A DNA stretch of 64,000 nucleotides from Vreelandella zhaodongensis (GCF_013415115.1 NZ_JACCDD010000004.1:124001-188000), one strand, 5' to 3'; positions 25,657 to 35,121 are shown, counted from the first letter of the stretch. Translations and numbers: made by a program. Notes: a model not told the origin generated them from the letters alone.

Positions 25657-28600
25657 CTAGTAACGGCTGGCAGCCAGACAAGGCATCGTCATCAGCAGGC
25701 CAGCCGCTTCGCCCTGGTGCCAGCACTCTCGTAAGGCTTCCAGGGCGCCCTCCACACTGCTCTTCTCACCGCGCTTCTGGCCGCTTTCCAACCAACCGGC
25801 GTGAGCTTCGATCAGGGCGCAGTGGTGCTCGCCCCAGGCACAGGGCTCCGCTGCCATCAGCTGGGTCAAGCGCTGGGCATAGTGGCGGGCTGCGGAGGGA
25901 CGACGGTCAAGCAAGCTAACCTCCGCCGCCGCGACCAAAAAACGGTAGCCGTTATGCCCCACGCAGCCAGCATCCAGCAGCGCTTCCCCCTGTTGCAGCG
26001 TTGCCAAGCGAGCCTCGGAATCCTCTTCCAACAACGCCCGAGTGCCAAGCACCCAAGGGCCAATAAAGGCCGTCAGGCTGTGCTGCTCCACCAATTGCCA
26101 GGCACGCTCGATACTGGCTCGCGCCTCGGTCAGTCGTCCAGTGATCAGCTCGATACGGGCACGGCTCTCCAGCAGAAAGGCCTCAAAGCGCCCTGATCCC
26201 AGGCCGCGAGCCACTGCCAGCGCCTGTGTGACCTGCTCGTCGGCCGCATCGGGATTGTCCTGGGAAATCAACACCCAGCCCGCCGTTAGCCGAGCTACCA
26301 CTTCAGCCCGCCGATTGCCCACTCGCTTGCCCAGCTCGGCAGCATCGAAACAGTCGGCCAATGCCGCCTCGGTCTCGTTGGCATAGAGCCGAGCCGTACC
26401 CAGCATAAACAGATTCGAGGCCTCTAGGTCAGCGTGGCCGTGGGTTCGGCAGAGTGTTACACAGTGGTCAAAAAGCTCGTAGGTGCTGCGCATCTGCCCC
26501 TCGGCATAGTGCGCGTCGCCCAGTCCGCTCAGGGCTTGGATTTCGGTATGCGCATCGCCACCCAACCGGGCCTGCTCCAATGCCCGAGTGTGATAGGCCC
26601 GGCTGGTGGCAAAATCGCCCCGGGGAAAATAGAGATTACCCTTGAGATAGAGCACTTCGGCCAGGGGTAAAGGGTCCTTTAGCGTCTCGGCCAGGGGCAG
26701 TAGCCCATCGAGTATCGCTTCTTCTGCCTCTAGGGCATCGAGCATGTTCAGCACCCGGGCGAGCCAAAGGTCAGCGGTAATGCGCTGACACTCCTCTCGG
26801 GCGAACGTGCGCGCCGCCTCGAAGTGCTCGCGAGCCGCCTGGATACGCCCGGTTGCCATCGCTACTTGGCCTTGCAGCAGCACCAATCGGTACTCATCCT
26901 TCGGCGCATAATCGATAGCTCGGCATTGTTTCAGCAGCGCCAGGGCTTCCTCATGCCGATAACGGAGCATTTCCGCCGCCACCGCCTGCAGGAACGCGTT
27001 CGGTGCTTCCAGGGAACGCGCGCGGTGAAGATGGCGTGCACGCAGCCCCGGCTCCGTTTCACCATAGAGCTCGGCCAGCCGGAGATGCAAGCGGTCGCGC
27101 TGTATTTTGGGAATCCCTTCGTAGATGCCCTGCAGAATCAGGTCATGCACAAAGCGATAACTGCCCTCTTCCAGCGGGCGTACCAAACTGTAGCGCTGGG
27201 GGAGTTCAGGTCGATAATCGGCCTGCCCCAACACTTCCTGCAGCAATGCTAGTGAGAAGCGCTGCCCCATAACGGCGGCGACGCACATGGCCCGACGATC
27301 CAAATCGGTGAGCTGATCCAGTTTGGTCTGTACCAGATTAGCGAGGCTGGCTGGCAAGCTGCAGTGGGGATGAAACAGCAACAGCTGAGTCAGAAACAGC
27401 GGATTGCCCTGAGCCTGGGTGACAAGGCGGGTGGCTTGCTCGGCGGGTACCGCTGCGAAGCTGGCCACCAGAGCTTCGGCCTCTTGGGGGCGCAATGGCG
27501 GAATTTCGATCAGGGTTAGCGGCGACTCAGGCAACTGTGGCCTCAGCCGGGTCTCTAGCGGATCCTGCTCTAAGCGTGAGGTAAACAGCCAGATCACCGG
27601 CGCTTCCAGGGTCTCCTGGAGTAGCCCAGTCAAGGTTCCCAACAGCGCCTCATCGGCCCAGTGAAGGTCTTCCACCACCAGCAATTGTGGGCGATGAATC
27701 GACCGCGCCAGGAGAATATCGCGCAGTGCCAGTACCAAACGCTGGCTGCGGGTCTCCGGGGTCATGGCCGCATAGAGACGCTGCGCATCCTCTGGCTGAG
27801 CCAGCCCCAGCAACGGGCGCAGCAGCATGGCATGATCCACGGGCAAGCGCAGCGCCGAAAGGCGAGCGAGCAGGTGTGCGTCGTCTATCGTTTCACCTTT
27901 CGTCTCATCGGACGTTTGAAGCAGCGAACGAGTCAGCTGCATCAACGGACCTTCATCGGCACGCGTGCCGAAGTCCAACACCTCGGCCTGATGATGATCG
28001 GCATGCGCCGCCGCCATCTCGGCAAACTCGGCGCTTAGGCGCGTCTTGCCGATGCCTGCCACGCCGCGAATATAGATCAGGTGGCCAGCCTGATAGTCAC
28101 GGGTACTCTCTAAAATGGCCTGCAGCTGCCCCAACTGCACCCGTCGCCCCACCAGTTCAAAGCGGGCCTCTTGAGATTCGTCTCTGGGATGACAGTAGCG
28201 CAGCCAATCCCCGCCTTCATCATCGAAGATAAAGCGCTCCGCCAACTGCACCGCCACCCCACGCTCAACCCAAACACCGCTAAGCGCCTCCGCTATCGAA
28301 GGGGGCGTAGCGGACGGCCATTGACCAGCCTGGAGATATACGCCTTTGGCCACCCCCTGTTCCACCAGAGTAGCAGCGCACAATAGGCCCCGCTGGGCAT
28401 CGCTACGGTAAGCCCGGGGCAGCCCAAACAGGGCCGTCCCCCCTTCCGCTAGGCTGCCGCCGAAATGCTGCACCCAGGTCGCTAGAGTCGACTGGTCAGC
28501 CGTAACGGCATGCAGCTGGATCAGGATGCGAGCGCTTTCCATCTCCTCGCTATCAGCGACAGACACAGCAACCTCTTTCGCATCCGCCGACAGCGCTTCG

Positions 28601-28812
28601 ACCTCAACGCCGTAGATCTCAGCCAAATGGCGAGCAGTACGATAAAGCACCGCCCGTCCGCTCTCGGCCCGCTTGATGGAAGCAATAGAGACGCATAGGC
28701 GCTGGTCGAAGCAGTACTCGGCCAGCGCCTCCTGACTCAAACCAAGCCGCTTGCGGTGCTGCTTCAAGCGCTGGCGATCCAGCCGCAAGCGCCCATCGTG
28801 GGGAGCAATCAT
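25657..28812 (-). CDS. Large HTH-AAA ATPase-TPR transcriptional regulator
   Basis: The 1051-residue protein has an XRE/Cro-like HTH at about residues 12-75 (LKQHRKRLGLSQEALAEY with ASIKRAESGR), a segment at about 93-205 that looks like a worn nucleotide-cyclase domain, an ATPase with Walker A GVAGIGKTRL (250-259) and Walker B LLVVEDLHWAD, then TPR-like helical repeats to the end. The order resembles signal-transducing ATPases of the MalT/AfsR class. It is convergent with the FAD oxidoreductase gene and lies upstream of nothing on its own strand except that gene's end. It probably regulates the Vap/FAD/AidA group (inference). Confidence 0.82.
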   Translation of the reverse strand: MIAPHDGRLRLDRQRLKQHRKRLGLSQEALAEYCFDQRLCVSIASIKRAESGRAVLYRTARHLAEIYGVEVEALSADAKEVAVSVADSEEMESARILIQLHAVTADQSTLATWVQHFGGSLAEGGTALFGLPRAYRSDAQRGLLCAATLVEQGVAKGVYLQAGQWPSATPPSIAEALSGVWVERGVAVQLAERFIFDDEGGDWLRYCHPRDESQEARFELVGRRVQLGQLQAILESTRDYQAGHLIYIRGVAGIGKTRLSAEFAEMAAAHADHHQAEVLDFGTRADEGPLMQLTRSLLQTSDETKGETIDDAHLLARLSALRLPVDHAMLLRPLLGLAQPEDAQRLYAAMTPETRSQRLVLALRDILLARSIHRPQLLVVEDLHWADEALLGTLTGLLQETLEAPVIWLFTSRLEQDPLETRLRPQLPESPLTLIEIPPLRPQEAEALVASFAAVPAEQATRLVTQAQGNPLFLTQLLLFHPHCSLPASLANLVQTKLDQLTDLDRRAMCVAAVMGQRFSLALLQEVLGQADYRPELPQRYSLVRPLEEGSYRFVHDLILQGIYEGIPKIQRDRLHLRLAELYGETEPGLRARHLHRARSLEAPNAFLQAVAAEMLRYRHEEALALLKQCRAIDYAPKDEYRLVLLQGQVAMATGRIQAAREHFEAARTFAREECQRITADLWLARVLNMLDALEAEEAILDGLLPLAETLKDPLPLAEVLYLKGNLYFPRGDFATSRAYHTRALEQARLGGDAHTEIQALSGLGDAHYAEGQMRSTYELFDHCVTLCRTHGHADLEASNLFMLGTARLYANETEAALADCFDAAELGKRVGNRRAEVVARLTAGWVLISQDNPDAADEQVTQALAVARGLGSGRFEAFLLESRARIELITGRLTEARASIERAWQLVEQHSLTAFIGPWVLGTRALLEEDSEARLATLQQGEALLDAGCVGHNGYRFLVAAAEVSLLDRRPSAARHYAQRLTQLMAAEPCAWGEHHCALIEAHAGWLESGQKRGEKSSVEGALEALRECWHQGEAAGLLMTMPCLAASRY

Positions 28813-29138
28813 GATTGGCTTCCTTTACTGAGCGCACAGAAAAAAGCCCCTTTGACTTAGCAGCGCGGCTCACGCTGAAACGTCAACAGGCTCTAGTGTT
28901 TTAGCATTAGATGGCTCTAAAAACCATTCGGCATCGCTACTGCTAGCGTCAGCAAGCAACGGCTTGCTTCTATCACGATTTTTTCTTGCGCAGTACAGCC
29001 ACCGGAGCCGTTAAAACAAGGCGACGACCGGCAATAATCGGCATTCTGTAGACACTGCCGCAGCATCCCTGGCACGTAAAAAAGGAGGCCAAGGCCTCCT
29101 TCTCAACGCATCATCATCAATGCTGTTCTGTGTAAAAA
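28813..29138. other. Intergenic region between regulator and AidA/PixA-like gene
   Basis: About 326 bases without a gene. It holds the regulator's promoter side, a small hairpin AGCAAGC-AACG-GCTTGCT (28951-28968), and the terminator of the AidA/PixA-like gene at 29076-29100. Confidence 0.6.
29076..29100 (-). terminator. Intrinsic terminator of the AidA/PixA-like gene
   Basis: On the minus strand GGAGGCC and GGCCTCC form a tight hairpin followed by six T residues. Confidence 0.88.
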
Positions 29139-29777
29139 TCAGGCGAGGACGTTGATGTACGGATCGAACCAGAAGTATCCCTTAGACTTTCCGTTCACAT
29201 ACACCGCGAACTCGATCCCGTAATTCAGGAGCCCAACAGAATCCCCGATGGCTAATGTCACGTAGGGGGTGTGGATACGCGGACTCTTGGGGACGCCATC
29301 CTTTCCCGCCATCACTCCCCCACTCTTCCAGTACTCCAAGAACGGCTCAGTATCGTCGGACCACTTGGGCTGCGTATCGGTATCGTAATCGAACCCATAC
29401 GCCTCGGCGTGCTCCTCCATGAATGAGGGCAGAGCGAGCGGTGTATCATTTCCGAGCACATTGATTTGTGTTGCTGGATCGGACGGCGTACCAGTCACAA
29501 AGGTCTTAATAACACCATCTTCACCTTGCCACGAGTGCGCGATGAACCGAACCGGTGCAATAATGACGCTTGGACGCCGACTTACATCCTCCAGCCAGAC
29601 CTGGACCTGTTCTTCCACCTGAACAGGCACATGATAATCGCCGTCGTGAGAGGTCGAGGTAGCCTTATCCTTACTGACAAGCATCTTAGGATGCCCCACC
29701 GCACTAGGCTGATCAAAACTTCCACCCTCGACCACAAAAGAATCAAGATCCACTGTAAAAATAATCTGCGTTGCCAT
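29139..29777 (-). CDS. AidA/PixA (inclusion-body) family protein
   Basis: The 212-residue protein ends with NYGIEFAVYVNGKSKGYFWFDPYI, read here in parts: a YG-F strand, a NGK turn and the WFDPYI terminus that marks the AidA/PixA inclusion-body family (Xenorhabdus PixA, Burkholderia/Ralstonia AidA). It starts with a beta strand IIFTVDLDSF, also typical. There is no signal peptide. Family members accumulate to high levels and are often quorum-sensing or stationary-phase controlled; their biochemical role is unclear. The gene stands alone with a strong terminator and a long AT-rich upstream region. Confidence 0.82.
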   Translation of the reverse strand: MATQIIFTVDLDSFVVEGGSFDQPSAVGHPKMLVSKDKATSTSHDGDYHVPVQVEEQVQVWLEDVSRRPSVIIAPVRFIAHSWQGEDGVIKTFVTGTPSDPATQINVLGNDTPLALPSFMEEHAEAYGFDYDTDTQPKWSDDTEPFLEYWKSGGVMAGKDGVPKSPRIHTPYVTLAIGDSVGLLNYGIEFAVYVNGKSKGYFWFDPYINVLA

Positions 29778-30740
29778 TGTTATTTTATTTCCTTTATTTG
29801 AGTTATGCGTTATCGCGTGCTGAGTGATTTACTCCGTGTGCAGCCCCAAACACATCAGCTAAATCAAATTAGATCACAATAATAATTAGCGCAAGATATT
29901 TGACGTAAAAATGATACCTGTGTAACTAATCAGGAAGCAAACACCCTAAAACATCGCTTAAAAAGTTAACTAAGCAGCTGCTTTTTTTGGCAAAAATAAA
30001 TTAGCCACTGAGTTTTTCGATATTTTAAATCCATACTAGAGCACCAAGCATTGCGTTATCTATTGTATTAAAATCAATGCAAAAAATACCTAACACCTTG
30101 ATTTTTTAAAATAAATAACAAAAAATAAGACAAGTTGACAGATCAGCCAACTTATCACCGCCTTTCTATCCGACGGTATGATTCTCCACTTTAGTTTTTT
30201 CTCAGCGATGACAGGGGAATAAATCGCCAAAACGCTAATCATCAAACATTTTCAAATAAAATCGATATTTTATTAAATTAAACTAATATTATAAAAACAA
30301 ACACTATAATAAACACATTACAAAAACAACAACGTTTTCTATAGTTTAAATTTCACTGGTCTTTAGGGGCTCATGATACTCAAATCATGAGCGCTAAAAG
30401 AGTGAAATATACGCTACTTTAAGATGACCATCGGCGTTATTCGTCCCAAACGGAGCCGTCGACTTGATAGCCTTGTGATACGGCAATAGCTGCAATAAGG
30501 CTGATCAAGATCGATTAGGTGCGGATTCAGCAGCGCCCACCTAGATGTTGTTCAGACATGACCACTCCTTGTCACTATAGGCTGACACCTGAAAAGCCAT
30601 CAACCCGTTGTATTCCATGGCAATGACATAGAGCATCAAGTCATAGCATAGTGGCTTGTGTACTCTCTACGCCAAAAGCGGTCAATATTGCTGCTCCCAG
30701 AGGTACATGAGCCGACTACCACTCCTATTCAGATCATATA
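29778..30740. other. AT-rich spacer of about 1 kb
   Basis: No open frame with coding character was seen in about 960 bases. The region is strongly AT-rich from about 29850 to 30350. It contains a hairpin GCTCATGA-N8-TCATGAGC at 30369-30392 and a short inverted pair AAGTTG/CAACTT near 30135-30152. The left edge must contain the aidA-like promoter. It could hide a small RNA or be decayed DNA at an island edge. Confidence 0.55.
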
Positions 30741-30771
30741 ATGAGCCGATTATGGTTTATATTCGGCTCAT
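30741..30771 (+). repeat. 31-bp repeat, right copy (see 23112)
   Basis: ATGAGCCGA (30741-30749) and TCGGCTCAT (30763-30771) form a perfect 9-bp inverted repeat. The whole stretch matches 23112-23142 at 24 of 31 positions in the same orientation. An additional half-site ATGAGCCGACTA occurs just upstream near 30708. Confidence 0.6.
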
Positions 30772-30849
30772 GGGCTAACACACAGTGTAAAAATGAACAG
30801 CAAGCCTGCCAGACAGAGATTACCTCTCTTGCTAACCTTGCCAACCGTA

Positions 30850-30882
30850 CCTATATTCATATTTGTTACTTTTGAATATAGG
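30850..30882 (+). promoter_or_regulatory. Operator-like inverted repeat before parD
   Basis: CCTATATTCA and TGAATATAGG form a perfect 10-bp inverted repeat with a 13-base centre, ending ten bases before the antitoxin start. Type II antitoxins autoregulate through such sites, and the right arm also includes the AGG of the ribosome-binding site. Confidence 0.7.
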
Positions 30883-30891
30883 AAGAGAATC

Positions 30892-31140
30892 ATGGCTACG
30901 ACCAGTCTTAGCTTAGGGGAGCACTGGGAAGTCTTTATCAGAAACGAGGTCGCCAGCGGCCGCTACGGCTCCGCCAGTGAGGTTGTGCGTGATGCGTTAC
31001 GTGCAATGGAAGAGCGCAAAAGCAAACTTGAAGCGCTTCGCACTCACTTAGCCCAAGGTGCAGAGCAAGCGAGAGCAGGTGAATTCGTGGATGATTTTTC
31101 GATGGATGCCCTAATCAACGACTTGGATAGCGAGGCTTGA
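30892..31140 (+). CDS. parD: ParD-like antitoxin (type II)
   Basis: The ATG at 30892 follows AGGAAGAG; a start at 30793 would add 33 unrelated residues. The 82-residue product begins with MATTSLSLGEHW, has a ribbon-helix-helix N-terminal half (SGRYGSASEVVRDALRAME, the ParD/CC2985 signature) and an acidic, flexible C-terminus that would bind the toxin. It overlaps parE by one base. It should neutralise ParE and repress the operon through the inverted repeat at 30850-30882. Confidence 0.92.
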   Translation: MATTSLSLGEHWEVFIRNEVASGRYGSASEVVRDALRAMEERKSKLEALRTHLAQGAEQARAGEFVDDFSMDALINDLDSEA

Positions 31141-31439
31141 TGCCCACTTTCCATATCACGCCGAGAGCAAGAGACGATTTAAAAAATATCGGCCGCTATA
31201 CGGAGTGGCAATGGGGCAAGAACCAACGAAATACCTATTTGAAGAATTTTGAAAAACGGTTTCACTGGCTCGCAGAAAATCCCCAGCAGGGAAAGCACCG
31301 CTCGGATGTTAGCGAGGGTTATTACAGCTACCCTCAGGGCCAGCACGTTATCTTTTATCTAATCGGCCAGGAATGTATTGATATCATTGGCATTCCTCAC
31401 AAAGAGATGGATATCGTTTCATATTTTCTGCCTGATTGA
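31140..31439 (+). CDS. parE: ParE/RelE-fold toxin
   Basis: The ATG at 31140 overlaps the parD stop (TGATG). The 99-residue protein has the RelE/ParE fold pattern: an N-terminal ITPRARDDLKNIGRYTEWQWG helix pair and a C-terminal strand region DIIGIPHKEMDIVSYF. ParE toxins usually poison DNA gyrase, though related toxins cleave mRNA, so the target is inferred from family only. Next to an accessory region the pair may stabilise it. Confidence 0.92.
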   Translation: MPTFHITPRARDDLKNIGRYTEWQWGKNQRNTYLKNFEKRFHWLAENPQQGKHRSDVSEGYYSYPQGQHVIFYLIGQECIDIIGIPHKEMDIVSYFLPD

Positions 31440-31973
31440 TCACCAACACTCCTTCAAGAACTGCTTACCCACGGGATTAAGCGGCTGTCGTTTAGGCCAA
31501 AAGACAATCAGGTTCCAGTCGCGCCTTGGTGATAGCGGCCGCGTCACTACGTTAGCCGTTGGCTTATTGCTTAACGCCAAGGTAGGAACCAAGCTAACAC
31601 CGACATCGCCAGCGACCATCTGCAATAGCGTACGGGTGTCGCGTACCCAGAAGTCCATCTGGAATGTATCAACCTCCTCCAACGAGTGGTTAAATATCTG
31701 CTGGATCAGCGCCTCACATCCGCCTGACGACATAACAAGCGGGTGCTCCGCCAGTTCCGCCAGTTCCGCCAGTTCCGCCAGTTCCGCCACCGTCACACTG
31801 GCTTGTTTGCTGAGGAGATGGCTTGCCGACAGTACGGCAACAATCTCATCCCTCTTTAATAACTGCCAATCAAAGTGCTCACGCCAGTAGGTGAGGTTCA
31901 GTTGGGTGATATCGGTTGTGACACCCAAATTGATCACGCCGCTTTCCACCCACTCCTTTATCTCCTTCTCCAT
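31440..31973 (-). pseudogene. Truncated LysR-family regulator with AEL repeats
   Basis: The frame encodes the effector-binding half of a LysR regulator (178 codons) and lacks the whole HTH domain. Upstream bases to about 32060 still read like LysR sequence in shifted frames, for example a SLVLEGMEKEI join, so a frameshift plus truncation is likely. A 9-bp unit CCGCCAGTT is repeated about 4.7 times at 31748-31789 and gives the run AELAELAELAELAE, a probable slippage site. The gene lies tail-to-tail with parE and next to the defence-like gene, consistent with an insertion scar. Confidence 0.75.
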
Positions 31974-32091
31974 GCCTTCCAGAACCAGGCTGATGGTATC
32001 TGGTCAAGGCCAATCCATCGATTTGCTTGCACATATCCACGGATTCACTGCAAAGGTAAACCGTAAGATCGGTGCCGGGCGGGTCAAGTCA

Positions 32092-35000
32092 TCATCTCTT
32101 TTTATTTTGAGATGTAAGAGCTCTTTGTTTCCCAATATCAAAATTAAGTATCTGACTTAACCTTTGCTTGTCGGCATCGCTTGTTTTAAACATATATAAA
32201 TGCCTAATAACAATTGACTCTAAAAGCCTCCTTGAAAAATAATTACCTTCAGTAATTTTCTTTATTTCACTTATATATGCAAAAGGAATATTTCCTGGCA
32301 TTTCCATACGTGTAGATAAATCTATCAGCTTGTAAGCGACCACTTCCTTTTCTCTTGCCACCTCACTTATTACTTCCTTGAGCTTAACTGAACTAACTGA
32401 AGCTGCTGCTTTATGTATAAAAGAAAAAGACATAATACCAAAAATATCAAATAACAATTTTTTTGCTATTTTTTCATTATCATCTCCAGGTGATGACTTT
32501 TCATCCATTATAGTTGTAAGCTCTCTTATCAAAGGCTCTTGAGCTTTTTCTAAAACCATAAAAAAGTGTTTTAAAGCACGAAGAGGTGCTTCAAAAGACT
32601 CATCTATTATTTCTTTTTTAAAAGAATTTCTTAATGAGCCGTAATAATTTTTAGCAATTAAACCAAGTATTTCGACAGTTTTAAACATAAGATTTATTTT
32701 GTCTTGGAAATTCAATTCTTCTAGTGGTTGAGTATACTCATCCACTTCGCCATCAACCTCCATATTATCTTTATTTTTCCTTTCCACCTCTTGGTTTCTT
32801 TCAGGATCAACCTCACCAATAATGACCTTTGAAGTCTCTTCAATAAAGTCATTCAAAAACTCTGTATCACCATTAAATGAAATAGGCTCAACCTCTGAAA
32901 AAAGATCAGATGACACATTTATTATTTTTTTTATAATATCTGTTCTGTTTGTATGATGCGTTAGAAAAATAACAGCATGAGCATTATCTCTAACATACAA
33001 GTGATCACAACACTCTTTCACAATTTCTTTTATACTTTCATCTTCCCAATTAATTGCTAGATATTTCCCCAGGAAAAAGAAATATATATAAGAATATGAG
33101 AAGTAATAGAAATCTTGACTAAAAGTTAAAATTTTCGCCTTTAAAAGCTTTTGCCTCCTTTCTTCAAAGTCAACTTTGGTGTATTCTCTTGAGTAAAAAC
33201 TATTATAAGCCAGAAAGTCTTCCGACGAGATATTTTTATCTCCATGCTTTTTCATCTCAAAGGCCAACAAACTACAATAATTAAATAGCTCATCAAGCTG
33301 ATCTGGTTTAAAATTAACTCTTTTCAGAGAGTTTGTAATTAAATATTGATAGTAGTACCCGTATGAGCTATTTTGAATACCACTATCTTGTGCAGCCTCA
33401 AAACTCTGTAAAAGAGTTAGCAAATAGAAAGGAGTCGAAGGTACTAAATGCTTACCAATAACTGAATTTATAGAAGCTTCAGCTTCAGATATTTTATGAG
33501 CAGGATCTTCAAAATTACCCTCTAAATCATAAGACGCTCCGTTCCACTTCTTTATTAGCTTATGTCTCAATTGATGACCAAAAGGCAGTATCTCATATCT
33601 TTCAAAGTCTTGAGAAACATTTGCTATGTCTGCATCCGTTAAATCCCCGTATTCAAGACTTGTACCTGTAGTAACAATAACTCTTTCAAATCTATCAATA
33701 AAGTATTTCAAAAACTTTGCACGATGTTCTGAGGCAGCTCGCAATTGATCAAAATTATCCAAGTAAACAATTTTCTTTGACTTTGGGGTTTGATTATAAT
33801 CATTTAAAAAACTCTTCGAGTACTGTTTCTCTACGCTTTTATTAACATGCTTTTCCACTTTTGAAAGGCTTGCATTTCTAACATCTAAACAATCTATATA
33901 TATTGGAGCAAAGCCCAAATGGTGGTGCTTCAAAAAAAATTCATAAAGCAAAAAAGTTTTTCCTGCGCTCTCGCCTCCGCGCAAGAATAGATTTCCGCCA
34001 GAATCAACAAGTTCTAAAGAATTGCAGTATTCTTCTTCATCAACATTAGCATCACTTTTTTTCAGCTCTGGAAAAACAAAAACATCATCCCTATGCAAAG
34101 AAGATTTAGTTGGGTGAACAAAATTCCCACCTACGTCTTTTATTTTCTCATAAAATTCATCTGAGAGGCCGCTTGATTTTTGGTTTGCAAAAAAATTACT
34201 ATATGAAATCCACCCACTCTCTCTTTTCTCAATAAAGCAATCTTTTGAATCATCCCAACTATAACCTGATTCAGAAAAAACCTCTCTTTCTATATCAAAA
34301 ACTAAAACAGAAAATTCACCATCCAAGATACTGGAATCCTGCTGCAAAGCTCCAGCTTCAATATGATAAAACTTACTACTATTAGAGTTTATAACATTAG
34401 AGCTTAAAGAGGTATGTTCATGTCCTGACAAAATCATTGAAGACACTGAACATATTTTATCTTTCAAGTCATGATAACTTCCCTGACCAAACCAATTAAA
34501 GGGGTGATGCATAAGAGAAATAACAATACTTTTTCCTTGATCATCACTGGTCACGTCACTAATAAACTCAACTGGATAAACCATTTCTCCCTGTTTTTCA
34601 TTCAATTCAGACATCCATGAAAAATTCAAAGAGTTAAATTTAATAGTAGCTTCTTCAAAAGAAAACGAGTATGATTTAAAAAGCTTTGAATCCAAGCTTG
34701 GTGTTGGGCTCATTTCCGTTAAAAACTTTTCATACTCATCTAAGACAGACACACACTCTCTTATAACACCTTCACCCAGTTCATTCCTTGGGTTTTTCTT
34801 AACATTTTCAATAAGAATTTTTCTTACTTCATTACTTTTATCAAAGTCGCAATCGTGATTTCCAGGGCAAAACAAAAAACTAGCGTTTACATTGTATTCA
34901 TCAAAAATATTATCTTTTATTTTGTTCAGAAAAACTTTAGCTGCTTCATACTGATCGGCTTTTCCGCTAAATGCTATATCACCAGTCACTGCAAAAAAAA

Positions 35001-35121
35001 CATGTTCCACATCTGGCATATGCCTATAGCAAGCAGCTGCTATTTTTTCGTGTTGGCTTAGAACCAAATCATCTTCTGAACGTATATGTATATCACTTAT
35101 ATGAATCACAGAAAATTTCAT
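32092..35121 (-). CDS. Metallophosphoesterase-NTPase fusion, candidate defence protein
   Basis: From the ATG at 35121 the protein has 1009 residues; a start at 35184 would add 21. The N-terminal calcineurin-like phosphoesterase shows Asp10 and His12 (SDIHI), Asp48 (TGDIAFSG), GNHD (87-90), a later MHHPF and GHEH, a full dimetal site. Near residue 400 begins a P-loop NTPase with Walker A GGESAGKTF and Walker B KKIVYLDNFDQL, followed by a long helical region without a known domain. This nuclease/phosphoesterase effector plus STAND-like NTPase layout is that of several antiphage systems. The gene is very AT-rich against the guaA side and is flanked by a gene remnant, both signs of transfer. The defence role is inference. 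Confidence 0.8.
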   Translation of the reverse strand: MKFSVIHISDIHIRSEDDLVLSQHEKIAAACYRHMPDVEHVFFAVTGDIAFSGKADQYEAAKVFLNKIKDNIFDEYNVNASFLFCPGNHDCDFDKSNEVRKILIENVKKNPRNELGEGVIRECVSVLDEYEKFLTEMSPTPSLDSKLFKSYSFSFEEATIKFNSLNFSWMSELNEKQGEMVYPVEFISDVTSDDQGKSIVISLMHHPFNWFGQGSYHDLKDKICSVSSMILSGHEHTSLSSNVINSNSSKFYHIEAGALQQDSSILDGEFSVLVFDIEREVFSESGYSWDDSKDCFIEKRESGWISYSNFFANQKSSGLSDEFYEKIKDVGGNFVHPTKSSLHRDDVFVFPELKKSDANVDEEEYCNSLELVDSGGNLFLRGGESAGKTFLLYEFFLKHHHLGFAPIYIDCLDVRNASLSKVEKHVNKSVEKQYSKSFLNDYNQTPKSKKIVYLDNFDQLRAASEHRAKFLKYFIDRFERVIVTTGTSLEYGDLTDADIANVSQDFERYEILPFGHQLRHKLIKKWNGASYDLEGNFEDPAHKISEAEASINSVIGKHLVPSTPFYLLTLLQSFEAAQDSGIQNSSYGYYYQYLITNSLKRVNFKPDQLDELFNYCSLLAFEMKKHGDKNISSEDFLAYNSFYSREYTKVDFEERRQKLLKAKILTFSQDFYYFSYSYIYFFFLGKYLAINWEDESIKEIVKECCDHLYVRDNAHAVIFLTHHTNRTDIIKKIINVSSDLFSEVEPISFNGDTEFLNDFIEETSKVIIGEVDPERNQEVERKNKDNMEVDGEVDEYTQPLEELNFQDKINLMFKTVEILGLIAKNYYGSLRNSFKKEIIDESFEAPLRALKHFFMVLEKAQEPLIRELTTIMDEKSSPGDDNEKIAKKLLFDIFGIMSFSFIHKAAASVSSVKLKEVISEVAREKEVVAYKLIDLSTRMEMPGNIPFAYISEIKKITEGNYFSRRLLESIVIRHLYMFKTSDADKQRLSQILNFDIGKQRALTSQNKKR

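Noticed and set aside
31748-31789. Short tandem repeat considered as a CRISPR or regulatory array
   Set aside because: Units of 9 bp without spacers inside a reading frame fit replication slippage.
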